Below are positions 18,674-28,092 of a stretch of 64,000 nt of DNA, piece by piece. Source of the stretch: Dinghuibacter sp964544695. GTDB taxonomy: Bacteria > Bacteroidota > Bacteroidia > Chitinophagales > Chitinophagaceae. The DNA lies in contig CAZJDB010000216.1 in the NCBI GenBank assembly GCA_964544695.1, positions 3,579-67,578 of the forward strand. Reading direction: 5' to 3'. The translations under genes were made by a program, and so were the position numbers. A model generated the notes under the pieces. It was not told the origin of the DNA, searched no databases, and saw only the letters and a list, made by a program, of their open reading frames with translations. The stretch's first letter is position 1. The number at the start of each line of letters is the position of its first letter.

Positions 18674-21388
18674 ATGAGAATAGCGTTCGCCTTCTTTTTC
18701 TTCGGTTTCGTGTCTGCCTCTGCACAATCGGTTAAGCAGGTGCGTCTGAGCCAATTTACCCTTCAATCCACCGAAATTGTTCATACTTCCGGGGACTCCC
18801 TTTCCCTACCGGACTATACACCCTCGCAATATTGGTTTCCAGTTACGGTTCCTTCTACCGTCCTGACGGGCCTGGTGGCCAACGGGGTATACCCCGACCC
18901 GTATCAGGGCATGAACAATATGTTGATTCCCGACGCTTCCGATACGTTCAACCTTCAATACCATCTCGGCAGGTTCAGCCATATCCCCGGCGTCTCCAAT
19001 CCCTGGAAAAAACCTTATTGGTACCGGACGACGTTCGCAGTTCCCGCGGCCGACCGGGGGCAACACTTTGAACTTATTTTCAAGGGGATCAACTACCGGG
19101 CATCAGTGTGGGTCAATGGACAGCACATCGCCGATACGTCGCAGATGGTGGGAATGTTCGCGGAGTATCGGTTGAATGTTAGTGCCGCCATTCGTGCGGG
19201 CGCCCCGAATGCTCTGGCGGTTTTGATCTATCCGTTGGATGTGCCCGGCCTGCCGGATGCTCCACAGCTGCGCGCGCTCGGCAGCTTCGGTCTGAATGGC
19301 GGACCCACGGGCGACATTGGTAAGAACGTGACGATGTTGTGCTCGATCGGGTGGGACTGGATCCCCGAGGTGCATGACCGGAACATGGGGATATGGCAGC
19401 CCGTGTATTTGCGGACCACGGGGCCCGTGGTGATAGCGCTGCCCCACGTCGTGACGACGTTTACGGATACTTCGCGGGCGCGCCTTTCGCTCGACATGTT
19501 TGTGCATAATTACGGTGCTGCCGCGCAAGGTTCGTTGCGCATGACCATCAGCCCGGAGACCTTCACCGGGACGTCGATAACGGTTATGCGAAACCTGACT
19601 TTTGGGGCAGGGGAGGATCAGGTGGTGCGCCTCGAACAAGTGCTGGCGCATCCCCACCTATGGTGGCCCAACGGATACGGACGCCCCGATCTCTATCGCG
19701 TGCGCCTGCAGGTCTCGACGGCCGGAGGCATTTCGGACGATACCTCTTTCCTGGTGGGCATAAGAACGGTAGGTTCCCGAACGACCGAAGTCAATGGGTG
19801 GCTGCGGCGGGACTTCTATGTCAACGGACACCGCGTTCACCTTGTTGGTGGCGCCTGGGTGCCCGACATGATGCTCAACCGCGATTCGGCGCGCTACGAC
19901 TACGAACTCCACCTGTGCCGGAATGCGAATGTCAACCTCGTGCGCATCTGGGGCGGAGGGATCGGGGAAACCGATGACTTCTATACCCTGGCCGACCGCT
20001 ACGGCCTCCTGGTATGGCAGGACTTCTGGGTAACGGGAGACACGCAGGGCGAATTCAAGGGGTCCGCCGATTGGCCCCTGCAGGGGGACGTCTTCGTCCG
20101 CAACCTCATCAGCACCATCCTGCGCATCCGCAACCATCCGAGCCTCCTGGTCTGGACGGGCGGCAACGAAGGTCATGCACGGAAAGAGCTCTACAATGCC
20201 ATGCGCGACAACGTCGCTTCGCTGGATGGGACCCGGCCCTTTATCCCCAGTTCCTCGGGATTTGCCAAACAGTCCAAAGACTGGCCCGGCTCCTGGCCCG
20301 ACGATAAAGCTTCCGGGGTGTACAGCGGGGGCTCGTATTGGTACCAGGACCCCGAAGTATATTACCGCCTCGTGGACGCGGGCAAGGACTGGGTTTTCAA
20401 GGATGAAACGGGACTGCCTTCACAACCGCCGTATAATTCTTTGCCGCTCGTGATTCCGGATTTGGTGCCGGATGATACACTCCCCTTTCCACTGAACAAT
20501 TCCTGGGGCTACCATGACGCCTGCGAAGGCGCGGCGCGCTATTCAAAGTATTATGCGGCGATGGTGTCGCACTATGGCACTGCGGTTAGTGTTCGCGATT
20601 TCTCCTCGAAGATGCAGTTGTTGAATGCCGATGGGTACCGGGGGATTTTCGAGGCGGCTGGGCATCATTTGACCACCACCGGGGGGGTGATGCTGTGGAA
20701 GCTCAACAGCGCGTTTCCCAGCGTCGTCTGGCAGATTTACGACTGGTACCTGGAGCCCAATGCGGGGTATTATTTTATGCAAAGGGCTTGCGAGCCGCTG
20801 CACGTGCAGTTGAATCTGGATGATACCACCGTAGCAGTCGTCAATCGGACGTATCTTGCTGTGCGCGGGCTTTCCGTGCACGCGCGGGTCTTTTCGCCGG
20901 AGGGCCTCGTTCTCATCGATCGTACGGTTTCCACCTCGGCGGATACGGCGTCGGCGAAGGAGGTGTTGCCATTGGCCCTGCCTTCGGGGGTATCGTTCGT
21001 TAGCCTTGAGTTGTCGCGCGGGGGGCGAGTTGTTTCCAGCAATTTGTATTGGATGGCACCCAATCATGACTTCACGTCCCTGCGGGGGATGGCGTCGGCA
21101 AACGTCACCTCGCAGGTGTTGGGTCGCGTACGGGGTGCGCGGGAAATCAAGTACACGATACGCTTCGTCAACAGCTCGAAGATTTTGGCATTTTTCCTCA
21201 ATCCCCAGGTAATCTGCGCGGGCGCGGAGGTCATGCCTTCCTTCTGGTCCGACAATTATTTCTCCCTGCCCCCCGGCGAAAGCACCACGGTCACCGTGAG
21301 CGTCCCCTTGGAAAAGGTGCATGGGCCATTATCGCTGGTGACGGAAGGCTGGAACCTAGCGGTAGCCCCGCGCCTGGAGCTGAAATAA
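18674..21388 (+). CDS. Glycoside hydrolase family 2, beta-mannosidase / exo-glucosaminidase type
   Basis: 904 aa with a signal peptide (AFFFFGFVSASAQ). Order of domains: a GH2 sugar-binding sandwich (about 60-200, YWYRTTFAVP ... ASVWVNGQHIAD), an immunoglobulin-like domain (about 235-340), a TIM barrel from about 350, and C-terminal beta-sandwiches. The predicted acid/base is Glu499 in LVWTGGNEG, and the likely nucleophile is Glu578 in FKDETGLPSQP. Spacing and length match the beta-mannosidase, plant endo-beta-mannosidase and exo-beta-D-glucosaminidase branch of GH2. The sequence alone does not decide the substrate. It probably acts in the periplasm. Its 3' end overlaps the converging ABC gene by 33 nt. 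Confidence 0.85.
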   Translation: MRIAFAFFFFGFVSASAQSVKQVRLSQFTLQSTEIVHTSGDSLSLPDYTPSQYWFPVTVPSTVLTGLVANGVYPDPYQGMNNMLIPDASDTFNLQYHLGRFSHIPGVSNPWKKPYWYRTTFAVPAADRGQHFELIFKGINYRASVWVNGQHIADTSQMVGMFAEYRLNVSAAIRAGAPNALAVLIYPLDVPGLPDAPQLRALGSFGLNGGPTGDIGKNVTMLCSIGWDWIPEVHDRNMGIWQPVYLRTTGPVVIALPHVVTTFTDTSRARLSLDMFVHNYGAAAQGSLRMTISPETFTGTSITVMRNLTFGAGEDQVVRLEQVLAHPHLWWPNGYGRPDLYRVRLQVSTAGGISDDTSFLVGIRTVGSRTTEVNGWLRRDFYVNGHRVHLVGGAWVPDMMLNRDSARYDYELHLCRNANVNLVRIWGGGIGETDDFYTLADRYGLLVWQDFWVTGDTQGEFKGSADWPLQGDVFVRNLISTILRIRNHPSLLVWTGGNEGHARKELYNAMRDNVASLDGTRPFIPSSSGFAKQSKDWPGSWPDDKASGVYSGGSYWYQDPEVYYRLVDAGKDWVFKDETGLPSQPPYNSLPLVIPDLVPDDTLPFPLNNSWGYHDACEGAARYSKYYAAMVSHYGTAVSVRDFSSKMQLLNADGYRGIFEAAGHHLTTTGGVMLWKLNSAFPSVVWQIYDWYLEPNAGYYFMQRACEPLHVQLNLDDTTVAVVNRTYLAVRGLSVHARVFSPEGLVLIDRTVSTSADTASAKEVLPLALPSGVSFVSLELSRGGRVVSSNLYWMAPNHDFTSLRGMASANVTSQVLGRVRGAREIKYTIRFVNSSKILAFFLNPQVICAGAEVMPSFWSDNYFSLPPGESTTVTVSVPLEKVHGPLSLVTEGWNLAVAPRLELK

Positions 21389-23191
21389 TTCGGCGTAGCG
21401 GCCGCCCAGCGCCAGGAGTTCTTCGTGGCTGCCGATCTCGACCAGGGTGCCGTTTTCCAATACCAGGATCCGGTCAGCCATCCTGACGGTCGAAAAACGA
21501 TGGGAGATGAGGACTGCGCTTTTTCCCAACGTCAATTCCGAAAAACGCTGGAACACCTCGTATTCGGCCCGCGCGTCCAGGGCGGCCGTGGGTTCGTCCA
21601 GGATGAGCACCTGCGCGGTCCGCATGTAGGCGCGCGCCAGGGCGACCTTTTGCCATTCTCCCCCCGAGAGCTCCACCCCCTGATTGAAGCGCCTGCCCAA
21701 AGCCTGGTTGTACCCGTTTTGTAGCTTTTCGGCGAGGCCAGCGGCAAGGCTCTGTCGCGACGCCGTTTCCAGGAGGGCATCGTTTTCCCTTTCGGCGATA
21801 TTGCCCACGACGATATTGTCGTGCAGGGTCATCTGGTAGCGCTGGTAATCCTGGAAAATGATGCCGATGTTGCGGCGCAAATCCGCGATGTCGTATTCCC
21901 TCAGGTCGATACCGTCCAGGAGGATGCGTCCTTCTGTGGGATCGTAGAGGCGGGAAAGGAGCTTCACCAGGGTCGTTTTTCCCGCCCCGTTTTCGCCCAC
22001 CAGGGCCAGCTTTTCGCCAGCCCTCAGGGTAAAGCTCAGGTGCCGGTTGGCCCAGCGCTCCGAGTACGTGTAGCGGAAGCCCACGTCCTCGAAGGTGAAG
22101 CCCTCCCGTATCGGATTCGGGAATGGTACCGGCTTTGGGGCCAGCCGGATACGGGGCTTGATCTCGAAAAACTCGAAGAGGTCGCTCAGGTAGATGGCGC
22201 CCTGCGAAACGCTCGTGAAGCGCGTCAATATTCCATCGAGCAGCGCCCGCAACTGGCGGAAGGACCCCGCCAGGAACGTCAGGTCGCCAATGGAAAGGTT
22301 GCCCGCCAGGGTCCGCCCGATGATCCAAACGTAAGCCCCATAATACCCCGCGCTCCCGATCAGCGCAAATACCGTCCCCCAGCCGGAGCGCCGCGTTTGG
22401 AGGCGCTTGTAATCGCGGTAAAAGCGTCCCGACATTTCCTTGTAGCGTGCCACCAGGAAGCCGCTCAGGTCGAACAGTTTCACTTCCTTGGCTGTGTCGT
22501 CGCTGGCGCCCAGGTAGCGGATATAGTCCATTTCCCTCCGCCCCATCGTTTGTTCGCGCGTGAGGAGGTAGGTCTTGTCGTTGAAATACGATTCCCCCAG
22601 GAAAGCGGGCACGACCGCTACCAGCAACAGCAGGATCAGCCAGGGATTGAAGACCATCAGGCCAGCCGCCAGGAAGCCCATGGTGATCAGGTCCTGCACC
22701 TGCCCGAGGACCTGCGAGAGGAGGACCGTGCGCCCCGTAGTTTGCTGCCGGGCCCTTTCCAGCTTGTCATAAAAATTTGAATCTTCGAACTGGTCCAGGT
22801 CGAGGATGGCCGCGTGCTCCATGATCAGCACGGTGGTATGGTTGGCGAACAGGTCGCCCAAAAGGCTGTCGAGGAGATTCGTGAGCCGCCCCAGGGCATC
22901 CGAAACGATGGCCAGCCCAAATTCAATGGCCACCAATTCCCAGATACGTTCCTTGTGAAAGGACCCGGGGTGCCGGCTTAATTGGACCACCAGGTCGATG
23001 ATGAGCTTGCCGATATAGAGGATGCACACCGGGATGGCCGATCGGATGACGCGCACTCCCCCGTCCGCCACCGTCATCCAGGGACTGGTCTGCCAAACGA
23101 GGCGAAAGAAAGCGGGGAGATTGCTTAGGGCCTTGATCCGTTGTCTCCAGGTCAGCTTTTCCCCTGTGCCGGGGGGATGGGGTCTTGCCAT
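21356..23191 (-). CDS. ABC exporter half-transporter (fused membrane and ATPase domains)
   Basis: 611 aa. Six membrane helices fill about residues 35-330. The ATPase half follows with Walker A GENGAGKTTL, signature LSGGEWQKVALARA (LSGGE in place of LSGGQ), Walker B VLILDEPTAALDA and switch His in VLISHRFSTV. All catalytic residues are present, so a homodimer is plausible. Its ATG overlaps the stop of the esterase/deacetylase gene upstream by one base, so the two are coupled and this exporter may carry an oligosaccharide or lipid-linked substrate. That role is inference. The 3' end overlaps the GH2 gene on the other strand. Confidence 0.88.
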   Translation of the reverse strand: MARPHPPGTGEKLTWRQRIKALSNLPAFFRLVWQTSPWMTVADGGVRVIRSAIPVCILYIGKLIIDLVVQLSRHPGSFHKERIWELVAIEFGLAIVSDALGRLTNLLDSLLGDLFANHTTVLIMEHAAILDLDQFEDSNFYDKLERARQQTTGRTVLLSQVLGQVQDLITMGFLAAGLMVFNPWLILLLLVAVVPAFLGESYFNDKTYLLTREQTMGRREMDYIRYLGASDDTAKEVKLFDLSGFLVARYKEMSGRFYRDYKRLQTRRSGWGTVFALIGSAGYYGAYVWIIGRTLAGNLSIGDLTFLAGSFRQLRALLDGILTRFTSVSQGAIYLSDLFEFFEIKPRIRLAPKPVPFPNPIREGFTFEDVGFRYTYSERWANRHLSFTLRAGEKLALVGENGAGKTTLVKLLSRLYDPTEGRILLDGIDLREYDIADLRRNIGIIFQDYQRYQMTLHDNIVVGNIAERENDALLETASRQSLAAGLAEKLQNGYNQALGRRFNQGVELSGGEWQKVALARAYMRTAQVLILDEPTAALDARAEYEVFQRFSELTLGKSAVLISHRFSTVRMADRILVLENGTLVEIGSHEELLALGGRYAELFQLQARGYR

Positions 23192-25914
23192 TACCGCAAG
23201 TTACGGATGTACTGCGCTACTTCCACCATCGGCGCGATCCAGATTTCCTTTTCGTGCGCTTTCAGGTATTGGAGCAGCGCCGTATGCTGCGCCCAACCTT
23301 CGTTGATCGAATGGCCGCCGCCTACGCCGTGGAAGAGGAAAACAAGGAGCGTATGCGTTTGCCCGGCCTGTTTGACGAGGTTGATCATGTATTCCGCGCT
23401 CTTGTCCTGGATGGCGTAACAACGCACGTTATTAAGGTCCACCTGGTCGGCGGTCTGCAATCCCGGCGTCACGCCACGGGCGCACTCGAAATAGTATCGC
23501 AGCGAGGTAGAGGTGTAGAAGGTATCTCCCTTTATGGTCAGGTCCCCGCAGGGATAGGCGAAGGTGCGATGGAGTTTGCCGTCGATGGCCTGTAGGAAAG
23601 CGTCGGCTTCTATGATTTCATTGACAGCCCTCGTTGGGGTGTATTTGCTCAGGTCGTTGTCGGGCGTGACCCAATTGCGACCCGGCAGGGCCCCGTCACA
23701 AGGGTGAAACAGGCTATGGTTCCCCAGCTCGTGGCCTTCCGCGGCAGCCATTTTCCATTCGTCCATTTGATTTATTACTGCTGTCGAGCCGCAGATGAGG
23801 TAAAATGTCCCTTTCAGGTTCACACTGTCCAGGGCGGGGATGACGCGATCCAGATCGGCTTCGATGCCGTCGTCATAGGTCAGGACCACGGCGCATTGTT
23901 TATGATTCCACGGGCCGTCGCCTTTATACGGATCGTCCGTGCGGAAAGGGGAGGCGGGCAGACCGGCGGCGTTATAGAGGTTTGCATCTTGTGGGTTGTC
24001 CGACCAGGCGTAGCGGACGTCGACGGGATTTTTGATGTTTGGATTGCTGACGATGACGCTGTCGCCTTCGATTTTTGCATCGGCCCAGGCGAATTTGCCG
24101 TCGGGACCATCGATCGTGAATTGGGCGAGGGCGCCGCCGATGGGTCCACGGGTCACAGACGCATTATCCGGATCGTGGGCGACGAGGGGGCCGTTTTTGA
24201 AACGCACTACAATTTTGTCGCCTTCTATTTCAGCCGATTCGTACTGCGGGCCTTCGGCTGCCAACTCCTGCTCGCCGTAGGCCAATTTTTCCGCCAGCAG
24301 CGAGAGACGGTGGCCCACGACTTTTTTGTCGAGGGGATGGATGTCGTTCCATTCCCCCGCATCGATGACTACGGCCATGCCCGTATTCGGCACTTTCAGC
24401 GCGTGCAGCTCCGCTTCCCTGAGTTCAGCCCAACTGCTCGGCCCGGGGGTGTACTGCGCTTCCATGAAGTTGGGAAGTTGCACAAACAGAAAGGGAAGCT
24501 TGCCCATTCCCCATTTTGCGCGCCAGTCTTCGATCAAGGCGGGCAGCAGGACGTTGTATTCCGCCGGATTGCCGGCGTTGGCTTCGCCCTGGTACCAAAG
24601 GAAGCCTTTGATGGCATAGGGCTGTGCGGGGGCGACCATGGTATTGAAGAGGCTTGTGGGTTCCTCCTGCGGGTGGAAGATGGTGCTCCAGCCATGGATC
24701 GGCGCGTGGGGAGGCGGGTAAACTTGTCCGACTTTATATTGCCAGTCTCCCCTGAGGTCGAGTTTTTCTCCCCCGGCCTCCAGGTAATAAGGTTTGTCGG
24801 GTACAAAGCCGCCTTTTCCAGCGGTATTACTGACCCGAACCACGATCAGGTTCTTCCCGGGTTTCAGCAGACCATCAGGCAGGGCATATCTCCTCGGCGG
24901 ATATTGGTAGGTAACTTCCCCGATCAGGCGCCCGTTGACGTAGACCTGGTCAGCGTCCACGATCCTGCCCAGGAAGAGGCTGTCCTTGCGGCCCGTCATT
25001 TCAGATGGTACATCTACCTCTTTCCTGAACCAAACCACCCCGTTCAGGTTCCTGATGCCCTCGTCGTTCCAGTAGCCGGGCAACCAGTAGGATTGCCAAC
25101 CAATGGGTTGATAGGCGGGATCAAACCATCGGCCATCCTGGCCGAGGTCCCTTGGTGGCGCCTTCGGCATCTCGGGAGCCGGGGCTTGTGTCGTATCGCG
25201 CGTCGCTGCCCGATCACCCCGGCGGGCTGCTTCCCTCGCTATCGTTCGCAATGCCGTGCGGAACATTTCCGCCCTTTGGGCTTCATGGGGCACGGGTTTC
25301 AAGCCGGCTTCGCTGATCCATGCCTGGATGGGCGTTCCCCCCACACTACTGTTGATGATGCCGATGGGAACGCGGTATTTGGCGTACAATTCTCTGGCAA
25401 AGAAATAGGAAGCGGCGCCAAAGCTCAGCACGTTTTGGGGTGTGGCCCCGATCCATTTCCCCGGCGGCAGGTCTTTGCGCGGTCCGGCCAGGTCTGCCAA
25501 CGTTGGCACGAAAAAGTTGCGAATAAGGGGGTACTCCGCCGTAGCGATTTCCTCCGGGTACTTTTCCTTCACCCTGTCCATATTCAACACCATATTAGAT
25601 TGGCCCGAACAAAACCAGACGTCGCCTATTGCGATGTCGGTGAGGTGGATTTTGTCGATGTCCATCGTATAGGGACCGCCTGCTTTCAATGCGGGCAGCG
25701 TTACCGCCCAGGCGCTGTCATTGTCCGCGGTGGCCTGGTAATTTTTGCCAAGGAATTTTATATGAACTTGTTCGCCGGGGGAGGCCCAGCCCCATATTTT
25801 TAATTTTGTGTCGCGTTGCAGGACCATGCCGTTGCTGATGAGCTGGGGCAGGCGGACTTGGGTGACGCCCTGGAGAGCGGAGCAAAAAAGGAAAAGAAAG
25901 ATGGAAGAACGCAT
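23191..25914 (-). CDS. Fusion of sialate-O-acetylesterase-like and polysaccharide deacetylase domains
   Basis: 907 aa with a signal peptide (FLFLFCSALQGVTQ). The N-terminal two thirds is a sialate O-acetylesterase-like SGNH hydrolase with the Ser motif CSGQSNMVLNMD near residue 100 and an Asp/His pair in GEWNDIHPLDKK. It contains an inserted galactose-binding-like sandwich (FRKEVDVPSEM ... ADQVYVNGRLIGEV). The C-terminal ~230 residues are a NodB/CE4 deacetylase with VVLTYDDGIEAD (metal and base Asp pair) and GNHSLFHPCD (the H-S-x-x-H metal motif). Both sites look intact, so the protein may remove O-acetyl and N-acetyl groups from the same glycan. The start is 3 nt after the toxin stop. Confidence 0.88.
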   Translation of the reverse strand: MRSSIFLFLFCSALQGVTQVRLPQLISNGMVLQRDTKLKIWGWASPGEQVHIKFLGKNYQATADNDSAWAVTLPALKAGGPYTMDIDKIHLTDIAIGDVWFCSGQSNMVLNMDRVKEKYPEEIATAEYPLIRNFFVPTLADLAGPRKDLPPGKWIGATPQNVLSFGAASYFFARELYAKYRVPIGIINSSVGGTPIQAWISEAGLKPVPHEAQRAEMFRTALRTIAREAARRGDRAATRDTTQAPAPEMPKAPPRDLGQDGRWFDPAYQPIGWQSYWLPGYWNDEGIRNLNGVVWFRKEVDVPSEMTGRKDSLFLGRIVDADQVYVNGRLIGEVTYQYPPRRYALPDGLLKPGKNLIVVRVSNTAGKGGFVPDKPYYLEAGGEKLDLRGDWQYKVGQVYPPPHAPIHGWSTIFHPQEEPTSLFNTMVAPAQPYAIKGFLWYQGEANAGNPAEYNVLLPALIEDWRAKWGMGKLPFLFVQLPNFMEAQYTPGPSSWAELREAELHALKVPNTGMAVVIDAGEWNDIHPLDKKVVGHRLSLLAEKLAYGEQELAAEGPQYESAEIEGDKIVVRFKNGPLVAHDPDNASVTRGPIGGALAQFTIDGPDGKFAWADAKIEGDSVIVSNPNIKNPVDVRYAWSDNPQDANLYNAAGLPASPFRTDDPYKGDGPWNHKQCAVVLTYDDGIEADLDRVIPALDSVNLKGTFYLICGSTAVINQMDEWKMAAAEGHELGNHSLFHPCDGALPGRNWVTPDNDLSKYTPTRAVNEIIEADAFLQAIDGKLHRTFAYPCGDLTIKGDTFYTSTSLRYYFECARGVTPGLQTADQVDLNNVRCYAIQDKSAEYMINLVKQAGQTHTLLVFLFHGVGGGHSINEGWAQHTALLQYLKAHEKEIWIAPMVEVAQYIRNLR

Positions 25915-25917
25915 AGT

Positions 25918-26214
25918 TTATTTCAGACGTTTCTGTGCTGTAAAATCACAGATGATAATCTCATTCGTATTGTCTAAATAGGAAACGATATATTTCTTTC
26001 GAAAATTTGCACATCTGAGCCCGAGATTTTTCCAGGTTACGTGCGGGCAGGGTCTGTGAACAACCCTTTCATCCGACAAGGTTTCAAAAAAAGCAAACGC
26101 TTCATCTACAAATTGCTTTGCAGTTTTTGGTAACCCTTTTCCTTCAATATAGTAAGCTATTCTCGCGACTTCTTCGGTGGCTGGGTCCAGAATGGTTACT
26201 TTTCTTTTGCCCAC
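25918..26214 (-). CDS. RelE/ParE-family toxin
   Basis: 98 aa starting at GTG 26214 (no in-frame ATG is available), overlapping the antitoxin by 19 nt, a usual arrangement. It shows the ParE/RelE pattern: an N-terminal helix pair (DPATEEVARIAYYIEGKGLPKTAKQF split by a turn), then the basic strands NLGLRCANFRKKYIVSYLD and IIICDFTAQKRLK. Relatives either poison gyrase (ParE) or cleave mRNA at the ribosome (RelE), and the sequence does not decide which. The esterase/deacetylase gene begins 3 nt downstream, so read-through from this module could feed it. Confidence 0.75.
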   Translation of the reverse strand: MGKRKVTILDPATEEVARIAYYIEGKGLPKTAKQFVDEAFAFFETLSDERVVHRPCPHVTWKNLGLRCANFRKKYIVSYLDNTNEIIICDFTAQKRLK

Positions 26215-26375
26215 TTTTCGATCATTTTATAGGCTAGCTTCTTCCCTTCGGAAAGGGTTCGCTTTTTTGCGGAAACGGTTTTCAATGTGGCCTTTACCCT
26301 AAGGTCATCATATTCCTTTTGGGTAAGGACGATGTATTTTTTATTTTCTAAGGTGAGTGCGTTCATGGGGGTCAT
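26196..26375 (-). CDS. Antitoxin partner of the RelE/ParE-like toxin
   Basis: 59 aa from the ATG at 26375, which has AGGT upstream. The open frame runs further back to 26456, but that part overlaps the neighbouring divergent gene and looks non-coding. The protein is short and strongly basic at the C-terminus (KKRTLSEGKKLAYKMIEKWAKEK), with an N-terminal strand KYIVLTQKEYDDL reminiscent of Phd/YefM-type antitoxins. It precedes and overlaps the toxin. By analogy it should neutralise the toxin and repress the shared promoter. The 44-nt gap to the divergent gene holds no clear consensus promoter. Confidence 0.65.
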   Translation of the reverse strand: MTPMNALTLENKKYIVLTQKEYDDLRVKATLKTVSAKKRTLSEGKKLAYKMIEKWAKEK

Positions 26376-26419
26376 TTCTTGACCTAAGTTACTGAAAAAA
26401 TAGTTAGTTTGGGAGGGAC

Positions 26420-27154
26420 ATGCGCTCGTGTTATTTTTTGATTGTTGGAATGGCATTAACTTGTGCTGTCAGGGGACAGTCCATTGAAAAAATGGTGTAC
26501 CTGATGGGACAGGTGGAACACTTTACGGAGGCAATCCAAATTCACCACGACTTCACGGACAGCACTTATGATAGTCTGACAATGGCAAATACCGCTTTCC
26601 GGGATTCGCTGTTGCGCTACGCCTCTGCTTTCTCCAAAACACTGCCCATTCCGGAGTTGGGGATATGCACGTCCGAGGATGGTCGGTTTCGCATATACAC
26701 TTGGGATAGCGGACTTGGAGGAAAGGCACATACCTATTGGAGGGTCTACCAATTTTATAACGACGGCAAAGTGAAGACCCGGGCTGGGCTCGATCCCGAA
26801 TCTGGGTCTTCGTATTCGGTGGAAAAGATTTTTACCCTTTCTACGGAGAAAGGTACCTGGTATTTGAGCAAAAACGATGCGATAACGGACATACTGAAGG
26901 GGCGCGAAAGCATCTCCGCGTATGCGATAATGGGGGATTCAGTGAACGATACGGTGGGGTTATTCCAAACCTAAACGGGGCTCCAAAACCAATTGGGTTT
27001 TTACGTGGATTTTCGCAAGATGCCAGTCGGAAAGCTCATCCGGTACGATGAGGCCACCCGGACGATCCGCCTGGCAGTGGTCCTGGAGGACGGTATGGTA
27101 ACCGGGCGCTGGATCTCCTATATTTTTAAAAATGGTACCTTTGTCCGGCAATAA
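26420..27154 (+). pseudogene. Secreted protein of unknown function, interrupted by an in-frame stop
   Basis: The frame opens at ATG 26420 behind GGGAGGG and encodes a signal peptide (YFLIVGMALTCAVRGQ) and 184 residues, ending in DTVGLFQT at a TAA (26972-26974). The same frame then stays open for 59 more codons and reads like ordinary protein (GLQNQLGFYVDFRKMP ... GRWISYIFKNGTFVRQ) to a TAA at 27152-27154. One base change (AAA to TAA) would explain it. I therefore read it as one gene of about 244 codons with a nonsense mutation. Alternatives are a sequencing error or a functional truncated protein. The family is unknown. dnaJ/cbpA begins 6 nt after the outer stop. Confidence 0.65.
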
Positions 27155-27160
27155 TTGACC

Positions 27161-28081
27161 ATGGCTGAATTCATCGATTATTACAAAGTATTGGGTCTGG
27201 ATAAAAGCGCCGGCCAGGACGAAATTAAGAAGGCCTACCGCAAACTGGCGCGGAAATACCATCCCGACCTGAATCCCAACGACAAGGAAGCCAATAAGAA
27301 GTTCCAGCAGATCAACGAGGCCAACGAGGTGTTGAGCGACGCGGAGAAGCGAGCCAAGTACGATCAGTATGGAAAGGACTGGCAGCATGCCGAGGCGTTC
27401 GAGCAGGCGAGGCAGCAGCGGCAGCAAGAGGGGCGGCAGCAAGGGGGGCAGTATGGCGGACAGCAAAATTATGACGACTTCTTTAGCAGCGCGGGCGAAG
27501 GGCATTTTTCGGACTTCTTCGAGTCGTTGTTCGGGGGAGGAGGCGGCGCCCCTCGGCAGCGGAGCAGCGCAAAGTTCAAGGGATCGGATTATCAGGCGGA
27601 ACTGCACCTTACCCTTCAGGAGGCGGCGGAAACACACAAACGCATCATCACCATCGATGGAAAAGATATCCGCATCACGATTCCCGCGGGGGTAGAGAAC
27701 GGGCAGGTGATCAAGCTGAAGGGATATGGAAGTCCGGGGGTGAACGGGGGACCGAACGGGGATTTGTACCTGACCTTTGTGATTGCGGACGATTCGAGGT
27801 TCCGGCGCGTGGGGAACGACCTGTATATTACGGAGCACCTGGATTTGTATACGGCGGTCCTGGGCGGGGAGGTGACCCTGGAGACCATGGACGGGAAGGT
27901 GAAACTCAAGATCAAACCCGAGACCCAGAACGATTCCAAGATGCGCCTCAAGGGAAAGGGGTTCCCTTTGTATAAGAAAGAGGGAGAAAAGGGCGATCTC
28001 TTTGTAACCTTCACTATCGACATACCGACCAACCTCACGGAAGAGCAAAAAGGGCTGTTCCGGAAACTGGCTAACCGATAA
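27161..28081 (+). CDS. cbpA: DnaJ-family co-chaperone, CbpA type
   Basis: 306 aa from ATG 27161; an in-frame TTG 6 nt earlier is a less likely start. The J domain covers residues 1-68, with the HPD motif at 34-36 (KYHPDLNPND) that stimulates DnaK ATPase. A Gln/Gly-rich linker (about 80-130) and two beta-sandwich client-binding domains follow. The zinc finger of true DnaJ is absent, which marks the CbpA class. The next gene, 11 nt downstream, encodes the CbpM-type modulator, as in other cbpA-cbpM operons. It acts in the cytoplasm in protein folding and stress response. Confidence 0.93.
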   Translation: MAEFIDYYKVLGLDKSAGQDEIKKAYRKLARKYHPDLNPNDKEANKKFQQINEANEVLSDAEKRAKYDQYGKDWQHAEAFEQARQQRQQEGRQQGGQYGGQQNYDDFFSSAGEGHFSDFFESLFGGGGGAPRQRSSAKFKGSDYQAELHLTLQEAAETHKRIITIDGKDIRITIPAGVENGQVIKLKGYGSPGVNGGPNGDLYLTFVIADDSRFRRVGNDLYITEHLDLYTAVLGGEVTLETMDGKVKLKIKPETQNDSKMRLKGKGFPLYKKEGEKGDLFVTFTIDIPTNLTEEQKGLFRKLANR

Positions 28082-28092
28082 AAAGTAGCAAC

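Noticed and set aside
23704..25803. A 699-codon open frame antisense to the esterase/deacetylase gene
   Set aside because: It mirrors a clearly real gene with signal peptide and two catalytic domains. Long antisense frames arise easily in GC-rich coding DNA, and the translation has no recognisable domain.
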